A stretch of 43,768 nucleotides of DNA from CAZQFV01 sp964613665 (GCA_964613665.1 CAZTIG010000040.1:1-43768); one strand, 5' to 3'; shown: positions 14,490 through 25,000, counted from the first letter of the stretch. Notes: generated by a model not told the origin, from the sequence alone. Numbers and translations are program-made.

Positions 14490-16973
14490 ATGATCACCAG
14501 GCGCGTCCTGCTCATGGGTTTGAGCCTGCTCCTGCTGGCCGTCCTGGCCGGTGGCCTGGTCCAGGCCCAGCAGCCAGTGCCTTCCGGCACCGCCCCGGGA
14601 GGGCCGCCGGCGGGGTCGGCGCCCAGCGCGGCCCTCGGGACAGGCTTCACCTACCAGGGCCGGCTCAACGATGCCAGCGGCAACCCCATCGACGACACCT
14701 GTGCATTCACCTTCAGCTTGTGGGACGACGCGAGCGCCGGCAGCCAGCTCGGGGCCGCCAGCGTCGTCGCCGGCGTCACCGTCGCCGATGGCTACTTTGC
14801 CGCCCAGGTCAACAGCGGCGGCGAGTTCGGCTCCTACGCCTTTGTCGGACAGGCGCGCTGGCTGGAGATCGCCGTCCAGTGCAGCGGGGATGCCGGCCCC
14901 GTCGCCGTCAGCCCCCGCCAGCCGCTGAGCGCTGCTCCCCAGTCTCACTATGCCCTCTCGACCGGCGCGCTGCAGGGGTATGCCGTGGACGCGACCCCTC
15001 CACAGGATGGCCAGACGCTCAAGTGGTTTGACACACCCTATGATTTCTGGGCTCCGGTTGACAGCAACAGCCACGACCACTGGGGGCAGGCCTGGAGCGG
15101 CAGCGGCTACGGCCTGTATCTGTCCGGCGGGGAGATCGGCCTCGAGGGCCACGGCAGCAGCAACGGCGTGCGCGGCGAGACGGATGGCACAAACGGGAGC
15201 GGCGTCCGCGGCCTGGCCAGCGCCACCAGCGGCGTCAACTACGGCGTGCACGGCCAGACCGCTTCCCCCGACGGCTACGGCGTCTACGGGAGATCCTTTG
15301 CCGGTGGGGGCGCGACCGCCGCCGTGTACGGGCTGGCCAATTCACTCGGTGGCTACGGCGTCTATGGCGAGGCCCCCACCTATGGCGTGTACGGCAAGTC
15401 CAGCTCGACCGTGGGCCAGGGTGTGCACGGTGAAGGCGTCCGCTACGGCGTGTACGGGCTGTCCGCCGCGGCCAGCGGCACGACCTACGGCATCTACGGC
15501 CAGGCCGACTCGACCAGTGGCTCCGGGGTGTACGGCTACGCCAGCGCCGCCAGCGGCTCCACCTACGGCGTGCAGGGCGAGGTCGACTCCCCCGACGGCC
15601 GCGGCGTGCGCGGCCACAACAGCGCCGCCAGCGGCAGCGCCGTCGGTGTGTCCGGCACGACGGCCTCGACCGCAGGCTACGGTGTGTATGGCTATGCCGC
15701 CGCCACGAGCGGCACCAACTTTGGCGTCTACGGCTACTCTGCCTCGACCGATGGCTATGGCGTCTACGGCTCGGGAGCTTCTGGCACCGGGACCACCTAC
15801 GGCGTCTATGGCCACTCCTCCGCCGACCAGGGCCACGGCGTCCACGGCTACGCCAGCGATGTCAACGGCTATGCCCACGGCGTGTACGGTGAGGCGGCAT
15901 CGGCCGTCGGCAGCGGCGTCTACGGCCTGGCCAGCGCCAGCGGGGGCGCGGGCTACGGCGTGTACGGCCGCTCCAACTCGACGGCAGGCTACGGCGTGTA
16001 CGGAGTCACCCAGGGCACCTCAGGCTACGGCGTGTACGGCTATGCCAACAACAGCACCGGCACCAACTATGGTGTGTACGGCCGGACAATGTCCGCCGCT
16101 GGCTACGCCGGCTACTTTAACGGGCGGCTATATGCCCATGCCGTCATCAACTCGACCGCGACCCCCGCGAACCACGCCGCCCGTATCCACAACACCTCCG
16201 ACGGCACCAGCCCCGACGTGCTGGCCCTCCAGGTCGGCTATACCGGCTGGCCGGGGGAGGAGATCAACTTTATCACCTTCTTCCAGGGCAGCAACCTCGC
16301 CGTCGGGGCCGTCGAGGGCGACGGCGCGGGCGGCGTCACTTTCAAATCCGGCAGCGGCGACTATGCCGAGTTCCTCCCCCGCCGCGACCCAGGCGAGGAG
16401 ATCGCGCCCGGCGACGTCGTCGGCGTCTGGGATGGCGCGGTGAGCAAGGCCACCCAGGGCGCCAGCCAGGTCCTGGTCGTGAGCGACCGGCCCATCGTCC
16501 TGGGCAACGACCCCGGCGAGGGCAACGCGGCCGGCTACGAGAAGGTGGCCTTCCTGGGGCAGGTCGAGGTCAAGGTGCGCGGCGCGGTGGCGGCGGGCGA
16601 CTACCTGGTGCCCTCGGGCCGGGAGGACGGCAGCGCCGTCGCCGTGGCCCCGGAAGCCATCACGGCCGAGCAGTTCGCCCAGGTGGTCGGCCAGGCCTGG
16701 GAGTCTTCCGACGATGCCGGCGTCAGGACCGTACGAGCCGTGGTGGGCCGTGTTCAGCACGACCCCACGGCCGCCCGCCTGGCCGGCCGGGTCCAGGAGC
16801 TGGAGGGAACCGTCAGCCGGCTGGAAGCGCGCCTGGCGGCGCTGGAGAAGGCCGCCCCGGCGGCAGCCGGGCCGACCTCCCTATCGTCGAGCTGGCTTCT
16901 GCCGGGGGCCGGCGTCCTTCTGGCCGGGGTGGCCGGGGGCTGGCTGCTGCGCCGGAAAGGAGGGGGACGATGA
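14490..16973 (+). CDS. Membrane-anchored GVYG-repeat surface protein
   Basis: The largest of three paralogues (827 aa). It has a signal peptide (1-27), the shared N-terminal domain (GTGFTYQGRLNDASGNPI, ARWLEIAVQCSGD, VSPRQPLSAAP) and about 330 residues of GVYG/GVHG repeats (residues about 215-545). A post-fibre domain begins GDYAEFLPRRDPGEEIAPGD and contains KATQGASQVLVVSDRPIVLGN. Unlike its paralogues it then has a short coiled coil (about 765-791, RVQELEGTVSRLEARLAALE) and a transmembrane helix (about 803-821) ending in LLRRKGGGR, so it is probably a membrane-anchored fibre pointing outward. The coiled coil suggests oligomers. CAGGAGGTGGATCG precedes the ATG. It overlaps the next gene by ATGA. 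Confidence 0.8.
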   Translation: MITRRVLLMGLSLLLLAVLAGGLVQAQQPVPSGTAPGGPPAGSAPSAALGTGFTYQGRLNDASGNPIDDTCAFTFSLWDDASAGSQLGAASVVAGVTVADGYFAAQVNSGGEFGSYAFVGQARWLEIAVQCSGDAGPVAVSPRQPLSAAPQSHYALSTGALQGYAVDATPPQDGQTLKWFDTPYDFWAPVDSNSHDHWGQAWSGSGYGLYLSGGEIGLEGHGSSNGVRGETDGTNGSGVRGLASATSGVNYGVHGQTASPDGYGVYGRSFAGGGATAAVYGLANSLGGYGVYGEAPTYGVYGKSSSTVGQGVHGEGVRYGVYGLSAAASGTTYGIYGQADSTSGSGVYGYASAASGSTYGVQGEVDSPDGRGVRGHNSAASGSAVGVSGTTASTAGYGVYGYAAATSGTNFGVYGYSASTDGYGVYGSGASGTGTTYGVYGHSSADQGHGVHGYASDVNGYAHGVYGEAASAVGSGVYGLASASGGAGYGVYGRSNSTAGYGVYGVTQGTSGYGVYGYANNSTGTNYGVYGRTMSAAGYAGYFNGRLYAHAVINSTATPANHAARIHNTSDGTSPDVLALQVGYTGWPGEEINFITFFQGSNLAVGAVEGDGAGGVTFKSGSGDYAEFLPRRDPGEEIAPGDVVGVWDGAVSKATQGASQVLVVSDRPIVLGNDPGEGNAAGYEKVAFLGQVEVKVRGAVAAGDYLVPSGREDGSAVAVAPEAITAEQFAQVVGQAWESSDDAGVRTVRAVVGRVQHDPTAARLAGRVQELEGTVSRLEARLAALEKAAPAAAGPTSLSSSWLLPGAGVLLAGVAGGWLLRRKGGGR

Positions 16974-17290
16974 AAGTCAAGGCCTGGTTCGTCATCGCGG
17001 CGCTCCTGGTCTTGGGCGCGGGCGCGGCGGCGCTGCTCTCCCCCCGGGCCGGCGCGGCCCAGGCGCCGCAACAGGCCTATGACCTGTCCTGGTGGACCGT
17101 GGACGGCGGCGGGGGCAGCAGCAGCGCGGCCGGCCGCTACGCCCTGGAGGGCAGCGCCGGCCAGCCCGACCCGGGCCCGCTCCTCAGCGGAGGCAACTAC
17201 CAGGTGACGGGCGGTTTCTGGGGCGGCGGGCTGAGCGGCGGGTCCTGGTACGAGATCTACCTGCCACTGGTCCTGCAATCAGCTCCATAG
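16970..17290 (+). CDS. Small secreted WWTVDGGG protein with YLPLV tag, second copy
   Basis: A 106-aa paralogue of the protein at 1884-2189. It has a signal peptide (1-30) and the motifs LSWWTVDGGGG, GRYALEGSAGQPDPGPLLSGG and YQVTGGFWGGG, then the C-terminus SWYEIYLPLVLQSAP. The start overlaps the stop of the GVYG gene (ATGA), so the pair is translationally coupled. The same gene order in the other cluster makes this a conserved two-gene unit. A role as partner or cap of the fibre is possible but unproven. Confidence 0.8.
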   Translation: MKVKAWFVIAALLVLGAGAAALLSPRAGAAQAPQQAYDLSWWTVDGGGGSSSAAGRYALEGSAGQPDPGPLLSGGNYQVTGGFWGGGLSGGSWYEIYLPLVLQSAP

Positions 17291-17327
17291 CATAGGCAAG
17301 GAGCTTACCAGAGAAGGAGGAGGAAAC

Positions 17328-20300
17328 ATGAAACGGTCAAGTGTACTGGGGCGTGTCGCGGCCCTGCTGCTGCTCCTCTTGCTGTTGGGCCAGACCACCG
17401 CGGCGGCCACCAGCCCGGCGGCAGAGGCCGGCAGCGACCTTGCCCGGGCTGGGGCCCCCGATGACCTGGCGCCGGCCGTACCTGTCCTTGTCGCGCCCAA
17501 CCAGACCGCGCCCGAAGAGCTCATCGTCGAGACCACCAATATCCAGGACCACTGGACCTATGGCGGCACCATGCTCTATTGGCGGACCGCCTGCTACGTC
17601 GATCTCGACCCGCGCATCAACTACCTGCGGCGGAGGGCCGAGAACGGCAGCCTCATCCAGACGATCGAGGTGGGCGCGCCGGGATACTGCGGCACCTTTA
17701 GCGCCAACGCCGTGGCCGACGCGGAGGGGGTCTACCACGTCAATGTGGAAGAATCGCAGCTCATCGGCCGGCCCGCGGGCACTCCTGCTGGCGAGATCGT
17801 CCTGGCCAGCATCTCTCTGCCCCCGGCTCCCGTGGACCCCACCTTCGCCGCCATCCACCTGGCCATCGACGAGGACCGCGTCTACTACAACCAGCCGACG
17901 GGCATCTTTCGGGCGGCCAAGGACGCGTACGGCGGCGTGCGCGCCAGCGACGCGATCAGCGTGGCCGCCCTGGCGGTGGATGACACCTACATCTACTGGA
18001 TCGACAACACCGGCCTCTGGCGCTCCGACAAGACCTGCACCTCGGCGCCTTGCTGGGACGACAAGGAACAGCTCGTGACCAGATCCTCCTCGGACGAGTG
18101 GATGTACCTCACCTGGGGGGAGGAGGGCGAGCTGCTCTTTACCAGAGCCAGCACGAGCTACTGGTACATCATGCATGTCCTATCTAACGGAGGAGGCTCG
18201 GCCTACTACTCTTCCCCCAAGACGACGACCGCCCAGATCAGCAAACCCGTCGTCCACGATGGCACCCTCTACTGGCTGGAGAACCTGGTGGCCGGTTCCG
18301 AGATCGTCATGCGCCGCAAGGTCCTGCCCAGTGGCCCCGTGGAGACCATCGCCGAGGGGCTGGAGCAGACGACCCTCACCTGGGACGAGGAGCTGCACGC
18401 CGGGGCCGGCGGGATCCTCTTCGGCGGCAAGTACGGCATCTTTCGCCTGCCCTTTGACGCGCCCCCCGTCGTCAAGGACCTGGCCCTGTTTGGTTGGGAG
18501 GTCACCCAGGCCATCCAGAGCCTGAACAACGACGTGCCCCTGGTGGCCGACAAGCCCACCTACGTCCGGGTATTCAGCGCGCTGCTCGACGGGGGCAACG
18601 CCAACTCGGCCCAGGTCGAGCTGCGGGGCTACCGGGGCGGGAGTGAGCTGCCCGGCTCACCGCTGCAGCCCATGCAGGTGCCGCCCAGGCTGGTCGAGGG
18701 AGAGGCGTTCGACCGGGAGAAAGCCTGGACCTTCCATCTGCCGGCCAGCTGGATCGACCAGGGCACGCTCCATCTAGAGGCGGAGATCGATCCCCGGGAC
18801 ATCTACAGCGACGGCACGCCCGGCAACAACGCCCTCTCCGGCGATTTCTACTTCGAGGCCAAGGATCCGATCTGCCTGCGCTTCATGGCGGTGCACACGC
18901 ACGCGCCGCGCGAGTCCATGAGCAATCCCTATTTCTGGCCGATGATCGCGCACTACATGCAGCTCTGGCCGGTGAGCGAGGTGCGCACCTCCTACGAGCC
19001 CGGCTACATCGAGGAACTCGAGTTCTGCTGGCTGGGGCCGCTGCCCTGGTACTGCTGGGGCCCCTACGAGATGCCCGACGACAGCCCCTACATCCTGACC
19101 TCGCTCGGCTGGCACGACTTCTGGGGCGACGACCCCAACGCCTGCTCCCGCACCCTCTACATCGGCATGGTCCACGCCGACACCGACACGCACGAGGACG
19201 AGAACACTGTCGTGCTGGGCACGGCGCGCCTGGGCTGGGATCAGTCCTGGTTCAAGTTCCCCAAGCGGGGCGACTACGGGAGCTGGCTCACCCCAGGCGA
19301 CACCATGGCCCACGAGCTGAGCCACAACTACAACCGGCTCCACGTGCCCTGCGGCGTCACAGAAGACCTCGACCCCAGCTACCCCTACTCCCCCACGGGC
19401 TGGCTGGACGACGGCGCCCTGGACGACCCGGCGACCCACTTTGGGTTCGACGGCTTCTATCCCCACAACCCGACGCTGCTCAGCCCGCAGGACCGGGCCG
19501 ACATCATGTCCTACTGCCGGCCGCAGTGGGTCAGCGACTATACCTGGAATGCTATGTTCAATCGCCTCCCCGGCCTCTTGGCCTCGGGGACGTCCGCCGC
19601 TGAGCCCGCCCCGTCCCCCCTGGATCTGGCCCAGGACGAGTACGTCGTCCTGGCCGGGGGCCTGATCACGGCATCGCAGAACCAGGGCGCGCTGGATTAC
19701 ACCTGGAGGGTACCGACGCCGACCCTGAGCGCCGGCATGCTGGCCGAGTGGCAGGAGCTGGCCGTCCCCAGCGTCTCCCAGGTCACTGCGCCCCCGGTCA
19801 CCCAGTACAGCCTGCGCCTCCTGGACGCCAACGGCGCCGCCGTGGACCAGCGCGCCTTTGTCCCGGTCGAGGCGATCGACGCCGTCTCGCCCACCCGCGA
19901 CCTCTTCTTCCTGACCTTTCCGGCCCCGGTCACCGACGTGGCCGCGGTCGAGCTGCTCATCTGGGGCGATGTCGTGGACAGCCTCTACTTCGGCCCGGGC
20001 ACGCCCAGCGTGCAGCTCTTGCAGCCGGCCGGCGGGGAGGTCATCGGCCAGGAGCTGACGGTGGCCTGGCAGGCCAGCGACGCCGACGCCAACGACAGGC
20101 TCCGCTTCACCGTCCAGTACAGCGGCGATGGGGGGCAGACCTGGCAATCCCTGGCCACGAACATCGCCGCCCTGCCCAACACCGCCACGATGACCCTCAC
20201 CTTCAGCAATCTGGATAGCCTGGCCGAGAGCGCCAACGCCGTCATCCGCGTAACGGCCAGCGACGGCTACCACACCGGCATGGCCACCTCGGCTTCCTTC

Positions 20301-21707
20301 CAGGTATCCAACCGCGCGCCGCAGGCCTATATCCTCTCGCCGCTGGCGGAGGAGTGGGTAGAGGCCGGCCAGTCGGTGGTGCTCCAGGGAGGGGCCAGCG
20401 ACGCCGAGGACGGCAACCTGGCCGGCAGCGCCCTGAGCTGGACGCTCGACGGGCAGGCCGTGGGCAGCGGCGCCGAGGTGACCCTGGGCAGCCTGGCCCC
20501 GGGCGAGTACGCCGTCGCCCTGACGGCCCAGGACACGGGTGGGCTGACCGCCATGGCCCAATCGACCCTCCACATCACCCCGCTCGACATCCGCTGGGTG
20601 GCCGGCGAGCCGGCCGAGCTGGACGGCTACTGCGACGAAGAGTTCTACGGAACACACGGCACGCTGCTGTTCCTCGAGCCCTACGCCGATGGGAGCCAGG
20701 CCATGGTCCGCCTGCTGCGCACCAGCGAGCACCTCTGGGCCTGCTTCAGCGGCCTGGACCAGGCCCACACCACCCAGTCCTTCGCCAGCCTCTTCGTCGA
20801 CGTGGATCACAGCCAGGACACCTCGCCGCAGCCGGACGACTATGTCTTCTCGGTCACCGAGGACGGCACCCCTCAGACCCGGGCCGGCGACGGCAGTGCC
20901 GGCCCGGGTGGGCTGGTCGGCGTGGTCTCCACGCACGCGGACACCTGGAACGCCGAGCTGCGCATCGATGCCGCCGTGCTGGGAGGATGGGATCACGTGG
21001 TCGGGCTCATGGCCAGACATGCGGCGACGGGCATGCCCGATTACGTTCACTGGCCTTACGGCGCCCTCTGGAACTATCCCAGCAGTTGGGCGACCACGGC
21101 CCTGGGGCTGTGGCCCGCGCTGACCACGCTGGTCCCGGAGGAGGCCCCGGCGGGCAGCCCGGGGTACTATGTCCTGGCCGAGGGCAGTGGCTTTGACAGC
21201 GGCGCCGTGGTGCTCTGGAACGGCCAGCCGCTGACGACCGCCTACATCGGCAGCACCGCCCTGCTGTTCCAGCTTGAGGCGCAGCACCTGGCCACGGCCG
21301 GCACGGCCGAGGTCACCGTGCGCAACCCCGGCCTGGAGGAGATCCCCTCCAACGCGCTGACCTTCCGGATCACCAATCCCTATCCCCAGGCCACCGCCCT
21401 GGACCCCATCTCGACGACGGCCGGGGGGCCGGGCCTGACCCTATCCATCCACGGCAGCGGTTTCGTCCCGGGCGCGACCGTGCTCTGGAACGGTGAGGAG
21501 CGCGCGGCCAGCGTGGTGAGCAGCACCCTGCTGACCGTGGCCGTCACCGCCTCCGACATTGCCATGGCCCGCACGGTGGGCGTGGTCGTGGTCAACCCCG
21601 AGCCCGTCGCCGAGGGCTTTTCCGAGCCCCTGTTCTTCGACATCGTCCCCGTCGAGATCCCCTTTCACATCTACCTGCCGCTGCTGCTCAAGCGCGGCGG
21701 GACGTAG
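17328..21707 (+). CDS. Large secreted zinc metallopeptidase with Ig-like and IPT/TIG domains
   Basis: A 1,459-aa protein with a signal peptide (1-27). The N-terminal 380 residues look like a propeller (repeats such as DDTYIYWIDNTGLW, DGTLYWLENL). The catalytic domain carries HELSHNYNRLH (662-672), an HExxHxxNxxH zinc site, and 55 residues later DIMSYC with Met727 as a probable Met-turn, both hallmarks of metzincins; Asn replaces the usual Gly. Next come Ig-like or PKD-like domains (VQLLQPAGGEVIGQELTVAW; YSGDGGQTWQSLATNI; LQGGASDAEDGNLAGSALSW), a carbohydrate-binding-like segment (DGYCDEEFYG), two IPT/TIG folds (GSGFDSGAVVLWNGQPL; GSGFVPGATVLWNGEER) and the tag FHIYLPLLLKRGGT. Last gene of its operon, 37 bp after its neighbour, with AGAAGGAGGAGG before the ATG. 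Confidence 0.8.
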   Translation: MKRSSVLGRVAALLLLLLLLGQTTAAATSPAAEAGSDLARAGAPDDLAPAVPVLVAPNQTAPEELIVETTNIQDHWTYGGTMLYWRTACYVDLDPRINYLRRRAENGSLIQTIEVGAPGYCGTFSANAVADAEGVYHVNVEESQLIGRPAGTPAGEIVLASISLPPAPVDPTFAAIHLAIDEDRVYYNQPTGIFRAAKDAYGGVRASDAISVAALAVDDTYIYWIDNTGLWRSDKTCTSAPCWDDKEQLVTRSSSDEWMYLTWGEEGELLFTRASTSYWYIMHVLSNGGGSAYYSSPKTTTAQISKPVVHDGTLYWLENLVAGSEIVMRRKVLPSGPVETIAEGLEQTTLTWDEELHAGAGGILFGGKYGIFRLPFDAPPVVKDLALFGWEVTQAIQSLNNDVPLVADKPTYVRVFSALLDGGNANSAQVELRGYRGGSELPGSPLQPMQVPPRLVEGEAFDREKAWTFHLPASWIDQGTLHLEAEIDPRDIYSDGTPGNNALSGDFYFEAKDPICLRFMAVHTHAPRESMSNPYFWPMIAHYMQLWPVSEVRTSYEPGYIEELEFCWLGPLPWYCWGPYEMPDDSPYILTSLGWHDFWGDDPNACSRTLYIGMVHADTDTHEDENTVVLGTARLGWDQSWFKFPKRGDYGSWLTPGDTMAHELSHNYNRLHVPCGVTEDLDPSYPYSPTGWLDDGALDDPATHFGFDGFYPHNPTLLSPQDRADIMSYCRPQWVSDYTWNAMFNRLPGLLASGTSAAEPAPSPLDLAQDEYVVLAGGLITASQNQGALDYTWRVPTPTLSAGMLAEWQELAVPSVSQVTAPPVTQYSLRLLDANGAAVDQRAFVPVEAIDAVSPTRDLFFLTFPAPVTDVAAVELLIWGDVVDSLYFGPGTPSVQLLQPAGGEVIGQELTVAWQASDADANDRLRFTVQYSGDGGQTWQSLATNIAALPNTATMTLTFSNLDSLAESANAVIRVTASDGYHTGMATSASFQVSNRAPQAYILSPLAEEWVEAGQSVVLQGGASDAEDGNLAGSALSWTLDGQAVGSGAEVTLGSLAPGEYAVALTAQDTGGLTAMAQSTLHITPLDIRWVAGEPAELDGYCDEEFYGTHGTLLFLEPYADGSQAMVRLLRTSEHLWACFSGLDQAHTTQSFASLFVDVDHSQDTSPQPDDYVFSVTEDGTPQTRAGDGSAGPGGLVGVVSTHADTWNAELRIDAAVLGGWDHVVGLMARHAATGMPDYVHWPYGALWNYPSSWATTALGLWPALTTLVPEEAPAGSPGYYVLAEGSGFDSGAVVLWNGQPLTTAYIGSTALLFQLEAQHLATAGTAEVTVRNPGLEEIPSNALTFRITNPYPQATALDPISTTAGGPGLTLSIHGSGFVPGATVLWNGEERAASVVSSTLLTVAVTASDIAMARTVGVVVVNPEPVAEGFSEPLFFDIVPVEIPFHIYLPLLLKRGGT

Positions 21708-21713
21708 CGCGAT

Positions 21714-21748
21714 CCCCCCGGCCGGGCCCGCGCGGCCCGGCCGGGGGG
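21714..21748 (+). terminator. Strong hairpin terminator of the five-gene operon
   Basis: CCCCCCGGCCGGGCC (21714-21728), a 5-nt loop, and the exact complement GGCCCGGCCGGGGGG (21734-21748), seven bases after the metallopeptidase stop. The stem is a perfect 15 bp, though only a short pyrimidine stretch (CTCCCCTGTCT) follows. Confidence 0.7.
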
Positions 21749-21773
21749 GCTCCCCTGTCTATGGCGCTGCCAA

Positions 21774-21802
21774 TTGACAAAGAAAGCCCATGGTGCTATA
21801 AA
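21774..21802 (+). promoter_or_regulatory. Canonical promoter of the 2,321-aa gene
   Basis: TTGACA (21774-21779), 17 bp, TATAAA (21797-21802), with TGC extending the -10. It is the best sigma-70-type promoter in the window. It starts a leader of about 215 nt before the ATG at 22025; apart from the AAAGGAGGAGAAGAA ribosome site I see nothing in the leader. Confidence 0.75.
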
Positions 21803-22024
21803 ATGGGTGCTGTGGCCGCAGTGCGGCACCGCTTCTCGAGGCCGCGCTGCGCCATGCTGTGCCCGAGCCAGCAACCCGGGGTCGATCCTCGTCGCTGTTG
21901 TGACCTCGGACCACGGGGTTCGGCCGGCCTGGGCGGCGCCGGCACGACCCAGACGACAGGACGATGACGCCGGCAGAGGCGCGACAGAGCGGAGTGCCCG
22001 CGCGGGAGCAAAGGAGGAGAAGAA

Positions 22025-25000
22025 ATGCAGCGCGTACAGCAGGTCCACGACGCTGCCAGGCGGCAGCACGCCCGTCCCCGGGCGGCGGCCAGGTGGCGAG
22101 CCGTGCGCCCCGGGCGCCTGAACCTCCTGGCGGCGGTCCTGATCCTGGCGCTGGCCTTTCCCAACGCCGGCCTGGCCGAGCCAGCGCCGGCAGACCAGGC
22201 GTCCGCCGCCATGCCGCCGGGGCTCGATCCTCTCTCTGCCACCGTGCAGCCGGCCGTCCTTGCCGGCGAGGCGCCTCCCTACGCGCCCGAGCAGGAGACC
22301 ACGCTGGAGCTGCGGATCATCAGCTCGCCGTGGGCCGTCCTCGACCACAACGACCCTGGCGGCGGCTCGGGCCCGGCCCCCAATGTCTTTGTCGTGGAAG
22401 CCGTGGTCACCAATACCGGCCCGACCACCGCAACAGAGGTAGTCGTCACACTCGACTACAACGAGGACCCGGTCAACGGCTGGGTGCTCGTGCCCGGGGA
22501 GAACTCCGTCCGCACCCAGGACGAGCTGGCTCCTGGCGCCGCCTACCACGCCTACTGGTTCGCCCGCTACTCCACCGTGATCGGGGCCAGCCATCTCTAC
22601 ACCATCAGCGCGGCAGCGGCCAACGCCAGCCCCGTGGCCACCTCCGACAATTCCTACGGCAATCCCGAGCCGGGCAAGACGGTCAAGACCGGGGCCTATG
22701 TCAGCGCCGCCAACTCGGGCATCGTCCAGACCAGCGCCAACGTGGTCGTCGGCGTCGCCTTCACCGTGACCGTGGACTATCAGCTGGGGAGCAACCCGCT
22801 GAGCGGTATATTCAGCCCTGTCGGCAACCCCGACTTTGATCCCGGCGCCTACCGGCTGCTCTCCTCGCAGCTCCGCTTCTACAACGCAGGCCAGACCTGG
22901 CAGCTGATCGTCCCCGAGCGGCTGTACCATCCCAGCCTGCCTGCCCAGGCCGATTTCGCCGAGGCCACCTACACCTTTATCGCCGTGCAGCCGACCGCGA
23001 GCCGGCTCTGCCCCTACGCCGGGGTGGACTATGGCAGCCAGCAGAAGTACGACAATGACTTTTGCACGGGCGACACCATCATCCCCATCACCGGCACGGT
23101 CACCTTTGCCATGGACAAAGCGGTGAGCGCCCTGCAGGTCCAGCAGGGCCAGGTGCTGACCTACACCATCCGACTCACCAACAGCGGCACCCTGCCCCTC
23201 TCCTATGTCTGGGTCTGGGACGAGGTCAACTCCGCCCAGGTCTCGATCATCACCCCCTCCATCCAGCCGCCGAGCGACCCGGACGAGACGACGGCCGAGC
23301 GGGTGGCCTGGTACGTGGGCACGGTGCCCCCGGCGACGGTGGCGAACTTCTCCTTTGCCGTCCTGGTGGACGGCCAGGGCCAGGACCTGGCCGCTGGGAC
23401 CGCCCTGGTCAACCACGCCTTTGTCGGCGTCAACCCTGGGAGCCTGGCGCCCTATCCGGCGCTGACCGATACCGTCACCACGACGCTGCTCGCTCCGACG
23501 GTCGCCGTGAGCAAGAGCGACGGCCGAACCGCGGCCCAGCCCGGCGAGACGCTCACCTATACCCTGCGCATCACCAACAGCGGCTCCCTGACGGCCACCG
23601 GCCTGGTCATCAGCGACGTCCTGCCGGCCGAGGTAGTCTACGTCACCGCCACCGCCATCCCACCCGAGACCAGCCGCGCCGGCCAGACGCTGGTGTGGAA
23701 CAACCTCGGCCCCATCGCGGCGAACGGCGGGACCGTCCTCATCACCCTGCCCGTGGCCGTGGGCGACTATGTGCCCGAGGGGACCGTGCTGACCGACACG
23801 CTGAAGGTGCGCTACACCAACCCGGCCGGCCATCCCTACACCCCGCAGATCGCCGTGGACACGACCACCGTACAGGCGCCCGTCCTGGCCATCGCCAAGA
23901 GCGATTACCCCGACCCGGTCCTCTCCGGGAACCTCATCACCTATACCCTGCGCTACACCAACAGCGGGTCGGCCGCGGCGGACGGCCTGGTGATCAGCGA
24001 CGTCGTCCCGCTCAGCACGACCTTTGCCAGCTGCAGCGGCGGCCTGGCCTGCGCCATGCAGGGCGGCGTGGTCAGCTGGACGGTCGGCACCCTGCCGGCC
24101 GGCGGCCAGGGCACGGTCTGCTTCTCCGTCCAGGTCAGCGCTACGCTGCCGACGGGCACGCTCATCCGCAACACGGACTATGGCCTGCGCGCGAACCATC
24201 ACCCCTTTGTCGCCGGCCCGCTCGTGACCACCCTCGTCAACCGCAACGCCGGCTTCATCGAGGGCTATGCCTTTGTGGACAGCGACGGCGACGGCATCTA
24301 CGAGGGCGAGCCCGGCCTCCCCGGGGTCACCGTCACCCTCTACGCGGCCACCGTGCCGGTCACGACAACCGACGGCAACGGCTACTATCGCTTCCGCGTC
24401 GAGGCCCAGGAAGCAGTGAGCGTCGCCGCCGCCCTGCCGGCCGGCTACTTCCGCACCACCCCGGGAGTCGTCCTCCTGTACAACCACCTCGGGCAGACGC
24501 AGACCATCCCTTTCGGCTACGCCCCGCTGACCTCGACCTTTGGCGTCCTCTACGGCACCGTCTACGACGACCTGGACCACGACGCCCAGCAGCAGCTGGG
24601 CGAGCCGGGCCTGGCGGGGGTCGCGGTGGCCTCGGCCCAGGCCTGGCCCATCACGGCGACGACCGACACCTACGGTCACTACACGCTGCGCTTTACCAGC
24701 AGCGGTGCGGTCACCCTCAGCGAGACCAACCCGCCTTTCTACGTCTCCACCACCCCGGACACGGTTCACACGACCGCCACGGTCGGCTCCAGCGGCCCCT
24801 CGCCGATCGACTTTGGCGACTTTCTCGGCATCCACGTCACGGGCCTGGTCTTTGAGGACCTCAACGTCAACGGGGCCCGCGATGGAGGCGAGGGCGGGCT
24901 GGCCGGCGTGACCGTCGCCGTCGACGGCCAGAGCGGCACCACGGCCGGCGACGGCACATACGGCCTGTTCCTGGCGCTCGGCGACGACGACCCGGTCTGG

